Assembly (NCBI RefSeq): GCF_000214595.1
Contig: NZ_AFIG01000003.1
Location: 372,001 to 436,000 of the forward strand
DNA: 64,000 nucleotides
DNA from: Methylophaga thalassica MP
GTDB taxonomy: Bacteria; Pseudomonadota; Gammaproteobacteria; Nitrosococcales; Methylophagaceae
Reading direction: 5' to 3'
In this document: positions 38,729 through 48,089 of the stretch, in pieces
Numbering within the stretch: position 1 is the stretch's first letter
Layout: each line of letters opens with the position of its first letter
Program-made: the position numbers and the translations under genes
The notes under the pieces: generated by a model
Seen by the model: the letters and a program-made list of their open reading frames with translations, nothing else
What the model was told of the DNA's origin: nothing
Databases searched by the model: none

Positions 38729-40750
38729 ATGGCGCTGGACACAGATGATGAAATCCTGCAAGACTTTCTTGTTGAAGCAGAAGAAATATTAGAAGGTCTG
38801 AATGAGCAACTTGTTGAGCTAGAAAATAGCCCGCAAGATGCCGATCTCCTTAACTCCATCTTTCGTGGTTTTCATACCATTAAAGGTGGTGCAGGCTTTC
38901 TTAGTCTGGAAGCGATGGTCAATCTTTGCCACAAGAGCGAGGACTTATTCAATCTGTTAAGACAAGGTGAACGCTTTGTCGATGCCGATATGATGGATAC
39001 CTTCCTCAAAGTGCTCGATATTCTTAATACGATGTTTGCCGAAATTAAATCCGGTCAATATCCAAGCCCTGCTGATAATGAAATTATTGAGCAATTATCT
39101 GTATACATCAATAATGATTCAGCCGTGGCTGCGCCAGAGCCAGAACCAGAAGTCGCGCCTGAAGAACAAGTTGAGGAAGTTGCGCCATCTCAAGGATCAG
39201 AATCAGCCAGTGCAGCTGCAGATGATGAAATCACGGATGATGAATTTGAAGCTTTATTAGACCAGCTCCATGGTAATTCTGCGCCAGGCATTAAAGACAC
39301 AGAAAAAGCAAGTACACCTGCTCCTACCCCAACACCCACTTCAACAGGTAGTGATGACATAACTGAAGAAGAGTTTGAGGCTCTTCTGGATGAATTACAG
39401 GGGGCAAAAAAGGCACAAGCTGAGCCCCCTGCCCCAACACCATCCGTGCCCAAACCAGCTAGCCCGCCAGCATCTGATAAAGCGGCAGAAACCAAAGCTT
39501 CTGCACCGAAACCAGTAGAAAAAGCCCCTACTGCTGCTGAAAAGGTTGAAGCGAAAGCGGCTCCTGCCAAACAAGCAGCGGATACCAGTGTACGTGTTGA
39601 TACAAGCCGTCTTGATGAAATCATGAATATGGTGGGTGAACTTGTACTGGTAAGAAACCGTATAAGCACGCTTGAATCAGCGTTTGAAAATGAAGAGATG
39701 GCAAAGGCTGTCAATAATCTGCGCGTGGTCACAGGGGATTTACAGACGGCTGTGATGAAAACGCGTATGCAGCCAATCAAAAAAGTATTTGGTCGCTTCC
39801 CTCGCGTTGTGCGGGATATAGCCAGAAGCCTTAAAAAAGATATTGATCTTGAGCTTCGTGGTGAGGAAACCGATCTTGATAAAAACTTAGTTGAGGCACT
39901 GGCCGATCCGCTTGTGCATTTGGTCAGAAATGCGGTGGATCATGGTATTGAAATGCCCGATGTGCGTGAAGCTGCTGGTAAACCTCGTCAAGGTAAAGTC
40001 GTCCTCTCTGCCGCTCAGGAAGGTGATCATATCTTACTGACTATCGCTGATGATGGTGCGGGTATGAACCCTGAAACACTGCGCCGTAAAGCTGTTGAAA
40101 AAGGCATGATGGATGAAGACACAGCAGGAAGACTTACAGAATCCGAGTGCTTTTCACTGATCTTCTCTCCCGGTTTTTCCATGAAACAGGAAATATCAGA
40201 TATTTCCGGCCGTGGTGTCGGTATGGACGTGGTAAAAACCAGCATATCGAAACTGAATGGCGTTATCGATATTCAATCTGAAGTCGGTGTGGGTACAACC
40301 CTCTCTATTAAGGTCCCACTGACATTAGCCATTATGCCGACATTGATGGTGATGTTGGGTGAACAAATTTTTGCATTCCCGTTGGTTAACGTGAATGAGA
40401 TATTCCATCTCGATCTTTCTAAAACCAATGTGGTGGATGGTCAACAAACCATTATGGTGAGAAATAAAGCCTTACCCTTATTTTATCTCAGCAAATGGCT
40501 GACCAAAGGTCGGACTGATGGCAAAAAACCTGAAATTGAACATGTTGTTATCGTAAATGTAGGTACTCAGCGTGTCGGCTTTGTGGTCGATGTCCTGCTG
40601 GGGCAAGAAGAAGTTGTTATTAAACCACTTGGAGCTTTGTTACAAGGAACTCATGGGTTTGCTGGCGCGACTATTACTGGTGACGGCCGCATTGCATTAA
40701 TTCTGGATTTCCCAGAATTAATGAAAGTCCATGCTAACCGTGGATATTAG
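38729..40750 (+). CDS. cheA: Chemotaxis histidine kinase CheA
   Basis: CheA phosphorylates CheY and CheB in response to chemoreceptors. The 673 residues show HPt (P1) with H49 in FRGFHTIKGGAGFL, then a Pro/Ala/Glu-rich linker at about 130-288. P3 dimerisation follows (TSRLDEIMNMVGELVLVRN), then the HATPase (NAVDHGIE, DDGAGM, GRGVGMDVV) and CheW-like P5. I see no P2 CheY-binding domain. Instead the linker holds two near-identical peptides, ITDDEFEALLDQLHG at 168-182 and ITEEEFEALLDELQG at 211-225. Confidence 0.95.
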   Translation: MALDTDDEILQDFLVEAEEILEGLNEQLVELENSPQDADLLNSIFRGFHTIKGGAGFLSLEAMVNLCHKSEDLFNLLRQGERFVDADMMDTFLKVLDILNTMFAEIKSGQYPSPADNEIIEQLSVYINNDSAVAAPEPEPEVAPEEQVEEVAPSQGSESASAAADDEITDDEFEALLDQLHGNSAPGIKDTEKASTPAPTPTPTSTGSDDITEEEFEALLDELQGAKKAQAEPPAPTPSVPKPASPPASDKAAETKASAPKPVEKAPTAAEKVEAKAAPAKQAADTSVRVDTSRLDEIMNMVGELVLVRNRISTLESAFENEEMAKAVNNLRVVTGDLQTAVMKTRMQPIKKVFGRFPRVVRDIARSLKKDIDLELRGEETDLDKNLVEALADPLVHLVRNAVDHGIEMPDVREAAGKPRQGKVVLSAAQEGDHILLTIADDGAGMNPETLRRKAVEKGMMDEDTAGRLTESECFSLIFSPGFSMKQEISDISGRGVGMDVVKTSISKLNGVIDIQSEVGVGTTLSIKVPLTLAIMPTLMVMLGEQIFAFPLVNVNEIFHLDLSKTNVVDGQQTIMVRNKALPLFYLSKWLTKGRTDGKKPEIEHVVIVNVGTQRVGFVVDVLLGQEEVVIKPLGALLQGTHGFAGATITGDGRIALILDFPELMKVHANRGY

Positions 40751-40758
40751 GAGTAGGT

Positions 40759-41814
40759 GTGACGGTTAAGGTTCTGATAGTCGATGACTCAAGTTTTTTC
40801 CGTAAACGTCTTGCTGAAATCATAGCAACCGATCCGCGACTTCAAGTCATTGCCACTGCCAGTAATGGCGAAGAAGCTATCAGGGAAGTACAACGTCACC
40901 ATCCCGATGTGGTCACAATGGACTTAGAAATGCCGGTGATGGATGGCATTACCGCCGTACGTAAAATAAAAGCAATCCGTAATACACCCGTCCTTATGTT
41001 GTCGACCTGGACCACGGAAGGAGCGAAATCGACGCTGGATGCACTGGAAGCCGGTGCGACAGATTTTTTACCAAAGCGTTTTGAAGATTTATCGAGTGAT
41101 AAAGTTGAAGCTCAACGCAAGCTTTGCCAGCGAATATATCAACTGTCCAGTGGCTTTCACGCCAATCACTCAGATTTATCAGCGGCGAACAGAATAGTCA
41201 AAAGCCAAGTATCTGTTCCAGTGAAAGCTGATAAGTCCTCAAATACGACACCTGAGCTGGTTGCCATCGGTACCTCGACAGGTGGCCCGGTTGCTCTACA
41301 AAAAGTATTAACACAATTGCCGGCGAATTTTCCTTGTCCTATTTTATTAATTCAGCACATGCCGGCCACATTTACACCCTCATTTGCAGAACGCTTGAAT
41401 ACACAATGTGCAATTCGGGTAAAACAGGCAGAAAATGGTGAAGTGTTGCAAGCGGGTACAGCCTATCTGGCACCTGGTGGCCAACAAATGTTACTTAAAG
41501 GCCGCCCAAATCATCTCTATGTCAGTATCGAAGCCGGTGACGCTAATGAGACCTATAAACCCTGTGTGGATCTGACATTTGATTCTATTGCCAATATATG
41601 TGGAGCCAAAACCTTAGCTGTTATCTTGACGGGTATGGGTAGTGATGGTCGTAATGGCTGTGAAAATATCAAGAAAAGAACTGGCACCGTATGGGCTCAG
41701 GATCAACAAAGCAGTACGATTTATGGCATGCCAATGGCTGTCGCTAAAGCTGGCCTGGCTGACAAAATTCTCGATATCAACGACATTGGTCGACAACTGG
41801 CGGAACTGAGTTGA
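40759..41814 (+). CDS. cheB: Chemotaxis methylesterase CheB
   Basis: CheB demethylates receptors for adaptation. It has 351 residues starting at a GTG with TAGGAG upstream. The receiver has D55 in VTMDLEMPVMDG. The usual KP is replaced by KR in FLPKRFEDLS, as in the Pseudomonas CheB of this gene order. The esterase triad is S173 (GTSTGGP), H200 (IQHMPATFT) and D296 (TGMGSDG). It follows cheA by 8 bases. Confidence 0.95.
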   Translation: MTVKVLIVDDSSFFRKRLAEIIATDPRLQVIATASNGEEAIREVQRHHPDVVTMDLEMPVMDGITAVRKIKAIRNTPVLMLSTWTTEGAKSTLDALEAGATDFLPKRFEDLSSDKVEAQRKLCQRIYQLSSGFHANHSDLSAANRIVKSQVSVPVKADKSSNTTPELVAIGTSTGGPVALQKVLTQLPANFPCPILLIQHMPATFTPSFAERLNTQCAIRVKQAENGEVLQAGTAYLAPGGQQMLLKGRPNHLYVSIEAGDANETYKPCVDLTFDSIANICGAKTLAVILTGMGSDGRNGCENIKKRTGTVWAQDQQSSTIYGMPMAVAKAGLADKILDINDIGRQLAELS

Positions 41815-41815
41815 T

Positions 41816-42556
41816 ATGGATATTTTGAGTATCCTCGGACTCATTATTGGTTTTGGGGCCATACTGATAGGCCAGTATCTTGAAGGCGGTCATATTGACA
41901 CCATTATGAACGCTGTCGCCCTGTTGATTGTGATGGGCGGCACGCTTGGTGCAGTCATGCTACAAACGCCAATGAGTACATTTCTGCGTGCCATGCGAAT
42001 GTCTTTATGGATCATCAAACCACCCAAGTTATCACCTCGCCTGCAATTAGAAAAAATACTGGAATGGAATCAGGTTGCACGACGAGAAGGACTCATCAGA
42101 CTGGAATCTATGGCGATTGAAGAGACCGATCTTTTCACGCAAAAAGGCCTGCAATTGATTGCCGATGGCATTGAACCGGAAGTACTCAGAGAAGTGTTGG
42201 AGAATGACCTGGATATTCAGGAATCAGATGATTTTCAGACAGCCAAAGTGTTTGAAGCCATGGGTGGATACTCACCCACTATTGGTATTATTGGCGCTGT
42301 GATGGGACTGATTCATGTGATGGGAAATCTGGCAGATCCTGCCTCACTGGGTTCAGGTATTGCTGTTGCCTTTGTCGCTACAATTTATGGTGTGGGTCTT
42401 GCCAATCTATTATTCCTGCCAATCGGTAATAAGCTAAAAGCGTTGATTAATAAGCGTAGTCGTCTTCAAATGATGTTGATTGAAGGGTTAATTGGTGTAG
42501 CTGATGGTGACAACCCAAGAAATATCGAAAGTCGCCTTCAGGCCTATTTAAACTGA
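41816..42556 (+). CDS. motC: Flagellar stator subunit MotA/PomA family (MotC)
   Basis: This is the ion-channel stator A subunit. The 246 residues have four TM segments (about 3-22, 28-48, 152-172, 182-205) and the large cytosolic loop that contacts FliG. The place after cheB and before motD matches the MotCD second stator of Pseudomonas. Whether another stator exists lies outside this window. Ion type (H+ or Na+) is not settled by eye. Confidence 0.92.
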   Translation: MDILSILGLIIGFGAILIGQYLEGGHIDTIMNAVALLIVMGGTLGAVMLQTPMSTFLRAMRMSLWIIKPPKLSPRLQLEKILEWNQVARREGLIRLESMAIEETDLFTQKGLQLIADGIEPEVLREVLENDLDIQESDDFQTAKVFEAMGGYSPTIGIIGAVMGLIHVMGNLADPASLGSGIAVAFVATIYGVGLANLLFLPIGNKLKALINKRSRLQMMLIEGLIGVADGDNPRNIESRLQAYLN

Positions 42557-42566
42557 GTGATGCTCT

Positions 42567-43460
42567 ATGGCTCGTCGAAACAGACATGAAGAACATGAAA
42601 ATCACGAACGTTGGCTGGTCTCCTATGCTGACTTTATCACCCTTTTATTTGCTTTTTTTGTCGTGATGTACTCGATCTCTTCCGTCAATGAAGGTAAATA
42701 CCGTGTGCTGTCTGATACTCTGGAAGCGGTATTCTCAGAACCTGTTCGTAGTAAAGATCCAATACAAATTGGTGAAATCAGTCGGGGAAAAGGTGAGATA
42801 GTGATTGAACCTCTCGCCCCAGTTGTGCCGGAAACGCCTCTACCTGAGGTTGTTTCCAACTTTCCACCTAAAGCGACAGATAATGATATCCGTACCATCA
42901 ATGATCTATCCAAACAATTCAGCTCCGCATTATCCGATTGGATTAAATCTGACGATGTCATGATAAAACAAGGTGAAGACTGGCTAGAACTGGAAATAAA
43001 GTCACGAGTGTTATTTGAAAGTGGTGAAGCTAGGCTGGCCCGCCCTGCTATACCTGTTCTGGGGGAGATAGCTAGTATCCTTCAAAAATCAGCTAATCCT
43101 ATTCAGGTTGAAGGATTTACTGATAATAACCCCATTAATACGCCACGTTTTCCATCTAACTGGGAATTATCGGCTGCACGTGCTGCCAGTGTTGTCCATT
43201 TATTGGACAGGTACGGTATTCAACCTGACCGTATGTCAGCTATCGGCTATGGTGAGTATAAACCGATTGCAAGTAATGATACTGAAGCAGGACGGCAGAA
43301 AAACCGCCGGGTGGTGTTGGTTGTGTTGGGTAATGATATGAGCCGTCGGGATATCAATGTTTTCCATGATGCAAGCACAGGCTCCCCTTCATCCAGATCG
43401 TCAATCCCCGTTAATTCTGACACAAGCCAGTCTGGCCAAAATAATACAGGTGAACAATAA
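42567..43460 (+). CDS. motD: Flagellar stator subunit MotB family (MotD)
   Basis: This is the peptidoglycan-anchored stator B subunit. It has 297 residues: one TM helix with the channel aspartate (WLVSYADFITLLFAFFVVMY at 16-35), a periplasmic linker and an OmpA-like domain (VEGFTDNNPIN, NWELSAARAASVVHLL, GYGEYKPIASN, GRQKNRRVVL). A short Ser/Gln-rich tail follows. It pairs with motC 10 bases upstream. Confidence 0.93.
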   Translation: MARRNRHEEHENHERWLVSYADFITLLFAFFVVMYSISSVNEGKYRVLSDTLEAVFSEPVRSKDPIQIGEISRGKGEIVIEPLAPVVPETPLPEVVSNFPPKATDNDIRTINDLSKQFSSALSDWIKSDDVMIKQGEDWLELEIKSRVLFESGEARLARPAIPVLGEIASILQKSANPIQVEGFTDNNPINTPRFPSNWELSAARAASVVHLLDRYGIQPDRMSAIGYGEYKPIASNDTEAGRQKNRRVVLVVLGNDMSRRDINVFHDASTGSPSSRSSIPVNSDTSQSGQNNTGEQ

Positions 43461-43462
43461 TC

Positions 43463-44251
43463 ATGGCTGTCTGGGCAGTATGTAATCAGAAAGGCGGGGT
43501 CGCAAAAACGACAACAGTAGTGTCGCTTGCCAGCCTACTTGCTCAGAAAGGTGAGCCCGTGCTGATGCTCGATCTTGATCCTCATGGCTCACTGACAACC
43601 TATCTCGGTTATGATCCTGACAGCATTGAAACCAGTATTTACACCTTATTTCAGCAATTAGACAACACTCCCAAAGAAGCCATTTTAAAAAGTCTGAAAA
43701 AAACTCGTCACGATAATATTTTCTTATTACCCGCCTCCACCGCGATGGCAACACTGGACCGACAGTTAGGTGCTCAACAAGGGAAAGGCTTAGTGATTCG
43801 TAAAACATTAAGCTTTTTCAAAGATCGCTTTAAACACGTGCTTATTGACTGCCCGCCAATGCTTGGGGTGTTAATGATCAACGCGCTGGCAGCCTGCGAT
43901 AAACTGATTATTCCGGTCCAGACTGAGTTTTTATCGCTCAAAGGTCTTGAGCATATGTTGCATACCGTGTCGATGATTAATCATTCGCGACGAAGCGCCC
44001 TGCCCTATTTTATTGTTCCGACCATGCATGATGGCCGAACAAAAGCAGCTATCGACTGCCTGGCAGAACTTCATAAACGCTATGGTGATAATGTCTGGCA
44101 AAGTTTTGTTCCTGTCGATATCGGCTTTCGTGAAGCCAGTAAGCTTGGACTGCCTTTACCAGAAATGTCACCCGATAGCGCAGGCACAAGAGCCTATAAA
44201 CAATTGTTGAATATGTTAAATGAGCCAGAGGTGAATGTTTCCAATGGCTAA
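43463..44251 (+). CDS. ParA-family ATPase of the chemotaxis operon (ParC-like)
   Basis: This 262-residue ParA/MinD ATPase has the deviant Walker A VCNQKGGVAKTTTVVSLA and LMLDLDPHGSLT. ParA proteins in this place (after motD, before a CheW-domain gene) are known in Vibrio and Pseudomonas as ParC, which places the chemotaxis array at the pole. The function is inferred from family and place. It is not the chromosome-partition ParA, since no parB follows. It overlaps the next gene by 8 bases. Confidence 0.87.
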   Translation: MAVWAVCNQKGGVAKTTTVVSLASLLAQKGEPVLMLDLDPHGSLTTYLGYDPDSIETSIYTLFQQLDNTPKEAILKSLKKTRHDNIFLLPASTAMATLDRQLGAQQGKGLVIRKTLSFFKDRFKHVLIDCPPMLGVLMINALAACDKLIIPVQTEFLSLKGLEHMLHTVSMINHSRRSALPYFIVPTMHDGRTKAAIDCLAELHKRYGDNVWQSFVPVDIGFREASKLGLPLPEMSPDSAGTRAYKQLLNMLNEPEVNVSNG

Positions 44252-45005
44252 GAAAAAAATTTATGAACAGCGGGATGCGTTATCCGCTTACTTCAATGAT
44301 ATGTTATTGGATTCAGAGCAGACCGCGAGCGATGCTGCTGTAAGCCATTCAGAACCACCAATAACCAAACCCGCATTGAAACAGACTGTCATATTTCCAA
44401 CAGAGGATATTATCCAGTCTGATGAAGATATTGTCGTTCCAGCCAGCGCGCTGGTATCGACACCGACGCCAGAAAACGAGGATGACATACCGCCTCAAGA
44501 CGTGAGCAGCGAAACAGAATCGATAGTAGAAGAGTCCCTCCAATCTGATGCCGCATCAGAAACGACAGCAGACAAGCGACAAATACCGAACACTGTTCTC
44601 AAAATATTATTGTGTGATATCGGTGGTATGAAAGTCGCTATCAAAGTTGATTCGCTTGATAATATTATTCGCTGGCCAACGCAGGGGCTGAGTCAAATTC
44701 CTGGACGTAAATCATGGGAAGTCGGTCTTTTCAGTGACAATGGTCAAAATACTAATGTCATTGATATCAGAACGCTATTACATACCCCCAATAAAGAAAC
44801 AGCATTACAAGCAAACTATATACTTCTGGTCAATGACAGACGCACTGGTATCGCATGCGATAACATTGAGCAAATTATCAATAAAAACAGTGGCGACATT
44901 AACTGGCGCCATGATACAAGTCAGCGGCCATGGTTTACAGGCGTACTGAGCGAAACAATGCACAGTATTTTGGATATCTCTGCCATCATTAATGCCTTAG
45001 AGTGA
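44244..45005 (+). CDS. CheW-domain protein, ParP-like
   Basis: It has 253 residues from the ATG at 44244, which overlaps the ParA stop as ATGGCTAA; an ATG 9 bases earlier is also possible. A long acidic, low-complexity N-terminal region (to about 120) leads to a C-terminal CheW-like domain (LLCDIGGMKVAIKVDSLDN and onward). This layout and place match ParP, which links the ParC ATPase to CheA in polar arrays. That role is inference from Vibrio. Confidence 0.78.
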   Translation: MAKKKIYEQRDALSAYFNDMLLDSEQTASDAAVSHSEPPITKPALKQTVIFPTEDIIQSDEDIVVPASALVSTPTPENEDDIPPQDVSSETESIVEESLQSDAASETTADKRQIPNTVLKILLCDIGGMKVAIKVDSLDNIIRWPTQGLSQIPGRKSWEVGLFSDNGQNTNVIDIRTLLHTPNKETALQANYILLVNDRRTGIACDNIEQIINKNSGDINWRHDTSQRPWFTGVLSETMHSILDISAIINALE

Positions 45006-45047
45006 TGTTAACTGGCATGATGTCTGCATATCCTTTATCAGCAGCTC

Positions 45048-45067
45048 GCTGTCATAAAAATGACAGC
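45048..45067 (+). repeat. Intercistronic hairpin before cheW
   Basis: GCTGTCA (45048-45054) and TGACAGC (45061-45067) are perfect 7-bp arms with a TAAAAA loop, 22 bases before the cheW ATG. No T-run follows, so it is more likely an RNA processing or stability element than a terminator. Confidence 0.5.
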
Positions 45068-45088
45068 CATATCAGAAGGTCATAAAAC

Positions 45089-45562
45089 ATGAGCGAGAAA
45101 GATAACAGTAACGAAAACCCGATTTTACAGTGGGTGACGTATCAACTCGAAGACGAATACTATGGTATTAACGTCATGCAGGTGCAGGAAGTATTACGCA
45201 TGACTGAAATTGCGCCGGTACCAGGCGCGCCTTCTTATGTACTGGGTATTATTAATTTACGTGGCAATGTAGTGACCGTCATCGATACACGAATGCGTTT
45301 TGGTTTAAACGCGATTGAACCTGATGATCGGGCTCGAATTATTATCGTAGAAGTCTCTGGCCATGTTATTGGTATGTTGGTCGACTGTGTGGCAGAAGTC
45401 GTTTATTTACGCCAGTCAGAAATTGATACTGCACCGAATGTCAGTGATGACAGTTCACGCTTTATTCAAGGGGTCTGCAAACGTGATAAATATTTGTTGA
45501 TTCTGGTCGACGTCAATAAATTATTAAACGATGAAGAGATTGCTGACATTTCTGGTTTTTAA
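45089..45562 (+). CDS. cheW: Chemotaxis coupling protein CheW
   Basis: CheW links receptors to CheA. The 157 residues form one CheW domain: WVTYQLEDEYYGINVMQVQEV, VPGAPSYVLGIINLRGNVVT and VDCVAEVVYL. It sits 83 bases after the ParP-like gene, beyond a hairpin, so it may have separate mRNA levels. It is followed by the small acidic gene at 12 bases. Confidence 0.95.
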   Translation: MSEKDNSNENPILQWVTYQLEDEYYGINVMQVQEVLRMTEIAPVPGAPSYVLGIINLRGNVVTVIDTRMRFGLNAIEPDDRARIIIVEVSGHVIGMLVDCVAEVVYLRQSEIDTAPNVSDDSSRFIQGVCKRDKYLLILVDVNKLLNDEEIADISGF

Positions 45563-45574
45563 GGGATAACGTCA

Positions 45575-45757
45575 ATGGCTGATGATATCAACCCTATCCA
45601 GCCGACCACGCCCTTGCCGATTATTCATCCTGTCTCAGATGAAGATAAACCGGCGCAACAGGATCAGCACAAGAAGAAACAAGAGACGAATGAAGAAGAA
45701 GAGAAACCGCGTCCAAAAGAAGATGATAAGGGCGAGTTTATTGATGAGTACGTTTAA
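45575..45757 (+). CDS. Small acidic, disordered protein of the chemotaxis operon
   Basis: This is a 60-residue protein rich in Pro, Glu, Lys and Gln, predicted disordered. Its ATG has AAGGGA about 9 bases upstream, and it is packed between cheW and the DUF2802 gene. No motif is recognised. An overlapping +1 frame (45582-45782) is a shadow with less plausible composition. A small gene in this place occurs in related operons, but the function is unknown. Confidence 0.6.
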   Translation: MADDINPIQPTTPLPIIHPVSDEDKPAQQDQHKKKQETNEEEEKPRPKEDDKGEFIDEYV

Positions 45758-45786
45758 GTTCAGACAGCTGTCTGGGGAGTAAAACC

Positions 45787-46158
45787 ATGACTATTTTCGT
45801 CGTATTTACCGTGATGAGTGCCGTATTTCTGGTCATTGGCCTCGCTACCATGCGTCTGCTGAAACTGTATCAATTGCAAACTAAACGTATTCATGATCTT
45901 CAAAATCAAATCACCGCCTTATGCTCGGGTGCTGCTGGTACTGATGATCGTATCCATAAGTTCGAGCAAACACTGAGTAAACTGCGTGATCATCAACGCA
46001 GCCTCGACCTCAGTGCCAATCATCAACCGGGTTACGACCATGCGATTCGTTTAGCTAAGAAAGGGGCAGATATTCAACAGCTGATAAATAACTGTAATTT
46101 AAGCGATGAAGAGGCTCATCTGATTACCACATTACATGGACAGCGTAATGTACATTAA
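45787..46158 (+). CDS. DUF2802 family protein at the end of the chemotaxis operon
   Basis: It is 123 residues with one N-terminal TM helix (about 3-24), a coiled-coil stretch (LQTKRIHDLQNQITALC) and a C-terminal DUF2802 helix-turn segment (YDHAIRLAKKGADIQQLINN, LSDEEAHLITTLH). DUF2802 genes usually follow cheW in Pseudomonas-type operons; the function is unknown. Its stop overlaps the stop of the convergent GGDEF-EAL gene by 4 bases. Confidence 0.82.
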   Translation: MTIFVVFTVMSAVFLVIGLATMRLLKLYQLQTKRIHDLQNQITALCSGAAGTDDRIHKFEQTLSKLRDHQRSLDLSANHQPGYDHAIRLAKKGADIQQLINNCNLSDEEAHLITTLHGQRNVH

Positions 46159-47999
46159 TCTTTTGGTTTCGGTATTTTGGCGTTGGGTTTACCGACTAAA
46201 AAGCCTTGAACCATATCAACACCATAACTCTTTAACAATTCTAAGGTACTTCTTCTCTCGACAAACTCCGCCACCGTCTTTTTACCAAGGCTATGAGCAA
46301 TATCGATCATCGATTTCACTAATTGCTGATCAACCGGGTCGTTATCCAAATCAGTAATAAATCCGCCGTCAATTTTCAAAATGTCGACAGGGAAATGTTT
46401 TAAATAACTATACGAATTAAAGCCTGCCCCAAAATCATCGAGTGCAAAGCGACATCCCAGTGAACGCAAATCTGACACCATTCTTCTTGTCTGCTCAAAG
46501 TTAGAGATGGCGTAGGTTTCGGTAATTTCAAAAACAATACGATTCGGATCTATCTTGGTCTGACTGAGCTTATCCCGTACTAACTTGTATAAATTCTCAT
46601 CCAGAAATACATTGCCTGAAAGATTGATAGCAAAAGATAGATTTTCTGGCATATTGACGATTAGCTCAAAGACTTTCGCCACTACCCAGAAATCAATCTG
46701 ATGTATCAACCCCATTGCTTCAGCAACAGGAATGAACTCTTTTGGATAAAAAATAACGTTACCATCACCACGCATACGAATCAGGCACTCATAGTGTGAG
46801 ACCTGCTCGGATTCAAGTGAATAAATCGGTTGGAACTCTAATAAAAACAAACCTTCCTTCAACGCAGCGCGAATGCGTGGTGCCCATTCCACACTATGAC
46901 GCAAGGTATGCATTTCTCGGTCATCAGGACTGTAAAGATGCACTCTGTTGCGTCCGCGAGTTTTGGCGGTATAACAAGCCTGATTCGAATGTGACAGTAC
47001 TTCCCCTACCGTGGTGGCATTGTCCGCATCAATCACTTTTAAACCGATACTGGCTGACAGATGATAATGATGACCATGATGTTCAAAATCATAGCCATCA
47101 AAAAGATTGCGTAGATCTTCAGCTAATTTGATTGCTGTTTCTTTATCCGTATTGTTGACCAGCACAGCAAACTCATCCGAACCAATCCTCACCAGAATAT
47201 CGTTAATATTAAAATAACGCCTCAGCGAGTTAGCCACCTGTACCAGCAAAGTATCGCCTGCTTCATGTCCCTCGGCGTCATTCAGCACTTTAAAGCTATC
47301 TAAATCAATATAAAAAAGTGCACTGACGCTCATGAAATTACGCACCTGACTCAAGGTCATATCCAGTGCATTCTCTAAACGTCGTCGATTAGCCAGGCCG
47401 GTTAAATCATCATGATTCACTGAAAACTGTAAGCGTGCTTCCATCACTTTCAGGTTAGCAAGTTCATCTTCAAGCTCTGTTTGTCGTTTAAACGTTTTAT
47501 CACGCTCTCGTTTAATTGCTAATGCCGTCATAATCGCTGGAGGTAATGATTCAGCTGTCATCGGGTGGTAAAGGAGCGAAGTCACACCATAGCCTAAATC
47601 AGTAAGTAACTGAGCATGATCCCAAATAGATTGCCTGCATAACGAAATAATGGGGATCAAACGCCATTCATCAAACTGATCCATCACCATACGAATATCT
47701 TTGGTAGAAATTCCAGGTAAATCATTATCTAAAATCAATAAGTCGATATCGGATAAGTCGTTTTGGATACTCTGCCGCAGTAACAGCATAACCCCATCAG
47801 TATCAGTCGCACTTTGTATGCGTTTAAAACCACTGATTTCAAGTAAGGTTTTTGTAAATGCCGTTTCGGCTGGATGGCGACCGCCAATGATGATCTTTGC
47901 ATCAAGGAGTTCTGTAACTGAAGCTATGCTAGCAGGTAGATCAGATTTCTGATCAAGTGCTATCTCACGCATCAACGTTTCCTTGATTTTATTTTTCAT
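46155..47999 (-). CDS. Receiver-like GGDEF-EAL protein (cyclic di-GMP turnover)
   Basis: It has 614 residues and no TM segments. The N-terminal receiver-like domain (about 35-165) has D91 in LLILDNDLPG, but the usual KP is HP at 145-146, so phosphorylation is uncertain. The GGDEF domain (about 190-355) reads IGSDEF at 272-277, a degenerate signature. The EAL domain (about 375-610) has ECL at 404-406, with ETYA, DDFGAGFNSYSYL and AEFVE retained. It is most likely a phosphodiesterase with a regulatory or inactive GGDEF; both activities remain inferred. It is convergent with the chemotaxis operon. Confidence 0.88.
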   Translation of the reverse strand: MKNKIKETLMREIALDQKSDLPASIASVTELLDAKIIIGGRHPAETAFTKTLLEISGFKRIQSATDTDGVMLLLRQSIQNDLSDIDLLILDNDLPGISTKDIRMVMDQFDEWRLIPIISLCRQSIWDHAQLLTDLGYGVTSLLYHPMTAESLPPAIMTALAIKRERDKTFKRQTELEDELANLKVMEARLQFSVNHDDLTGLANRRRLENALDMTLSQVRNFMSVSALFYIDLDSFKVLNDAEGHEAGDTLLVQVANSLRRYFNINDILVRIGSDEFAVLVNNTDKETAIKLAEDLRNLFDGYDFEHHGHHYHLSASIGLKVIDADNATTVGEVLSHSNQACYTAKTRGRNRVHLYSPDDREMHTLRHSVEWAPRIRAALKEGLFLLEFQPIYSLESEQVSHYECLIRMRGDGNVIFYPKEFIPVAEAMGLIHQIDFWVVAKVFELIVNMPENLSFAINLSGNVFLDENLYKLVRDKLSQTKIDPNRIVFEITETYAISNFEQTRRMVSDLRSLGCRFALDDFGAGFNSYSYLKHFPVDILKIDGGFITDLDNDPVDQQLVKSMIDIAHSLGKKTVAEFVERRSTLELLKSYGVDMVQGFLVGKPNAKIPKPKD

Positions 48000-48089
48000 C
48001 AGTTAGGGGAGCTACATTCTGTAGACCAGAAATTAAACATGCACCGACAATATCGGATATATATATTAAAATCAACACTTAATGTTATT

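Noticed and set aside
39190-39780. 196-codon minus-strand frame opposite cheA
   Set aside because: It mirrors the Ala/Pro/Glu-rich linker of CheA, where the biased codons leave the opposite strand free of stops. No start signal.
43463-44251. Chromosome or plasmid partition ParA
   Set aside because: No parB or parS-like repeats follow. The place between motD and a CheW-domain gene marks it as a chemotaxis-array ParA.
45582-45782. 66-codon frame overlapping the small acidic gene after cheW
   Set aside because: It is the +1 shadow of the acidic frame at 45575; the latter has the better ribosome site and spacing.
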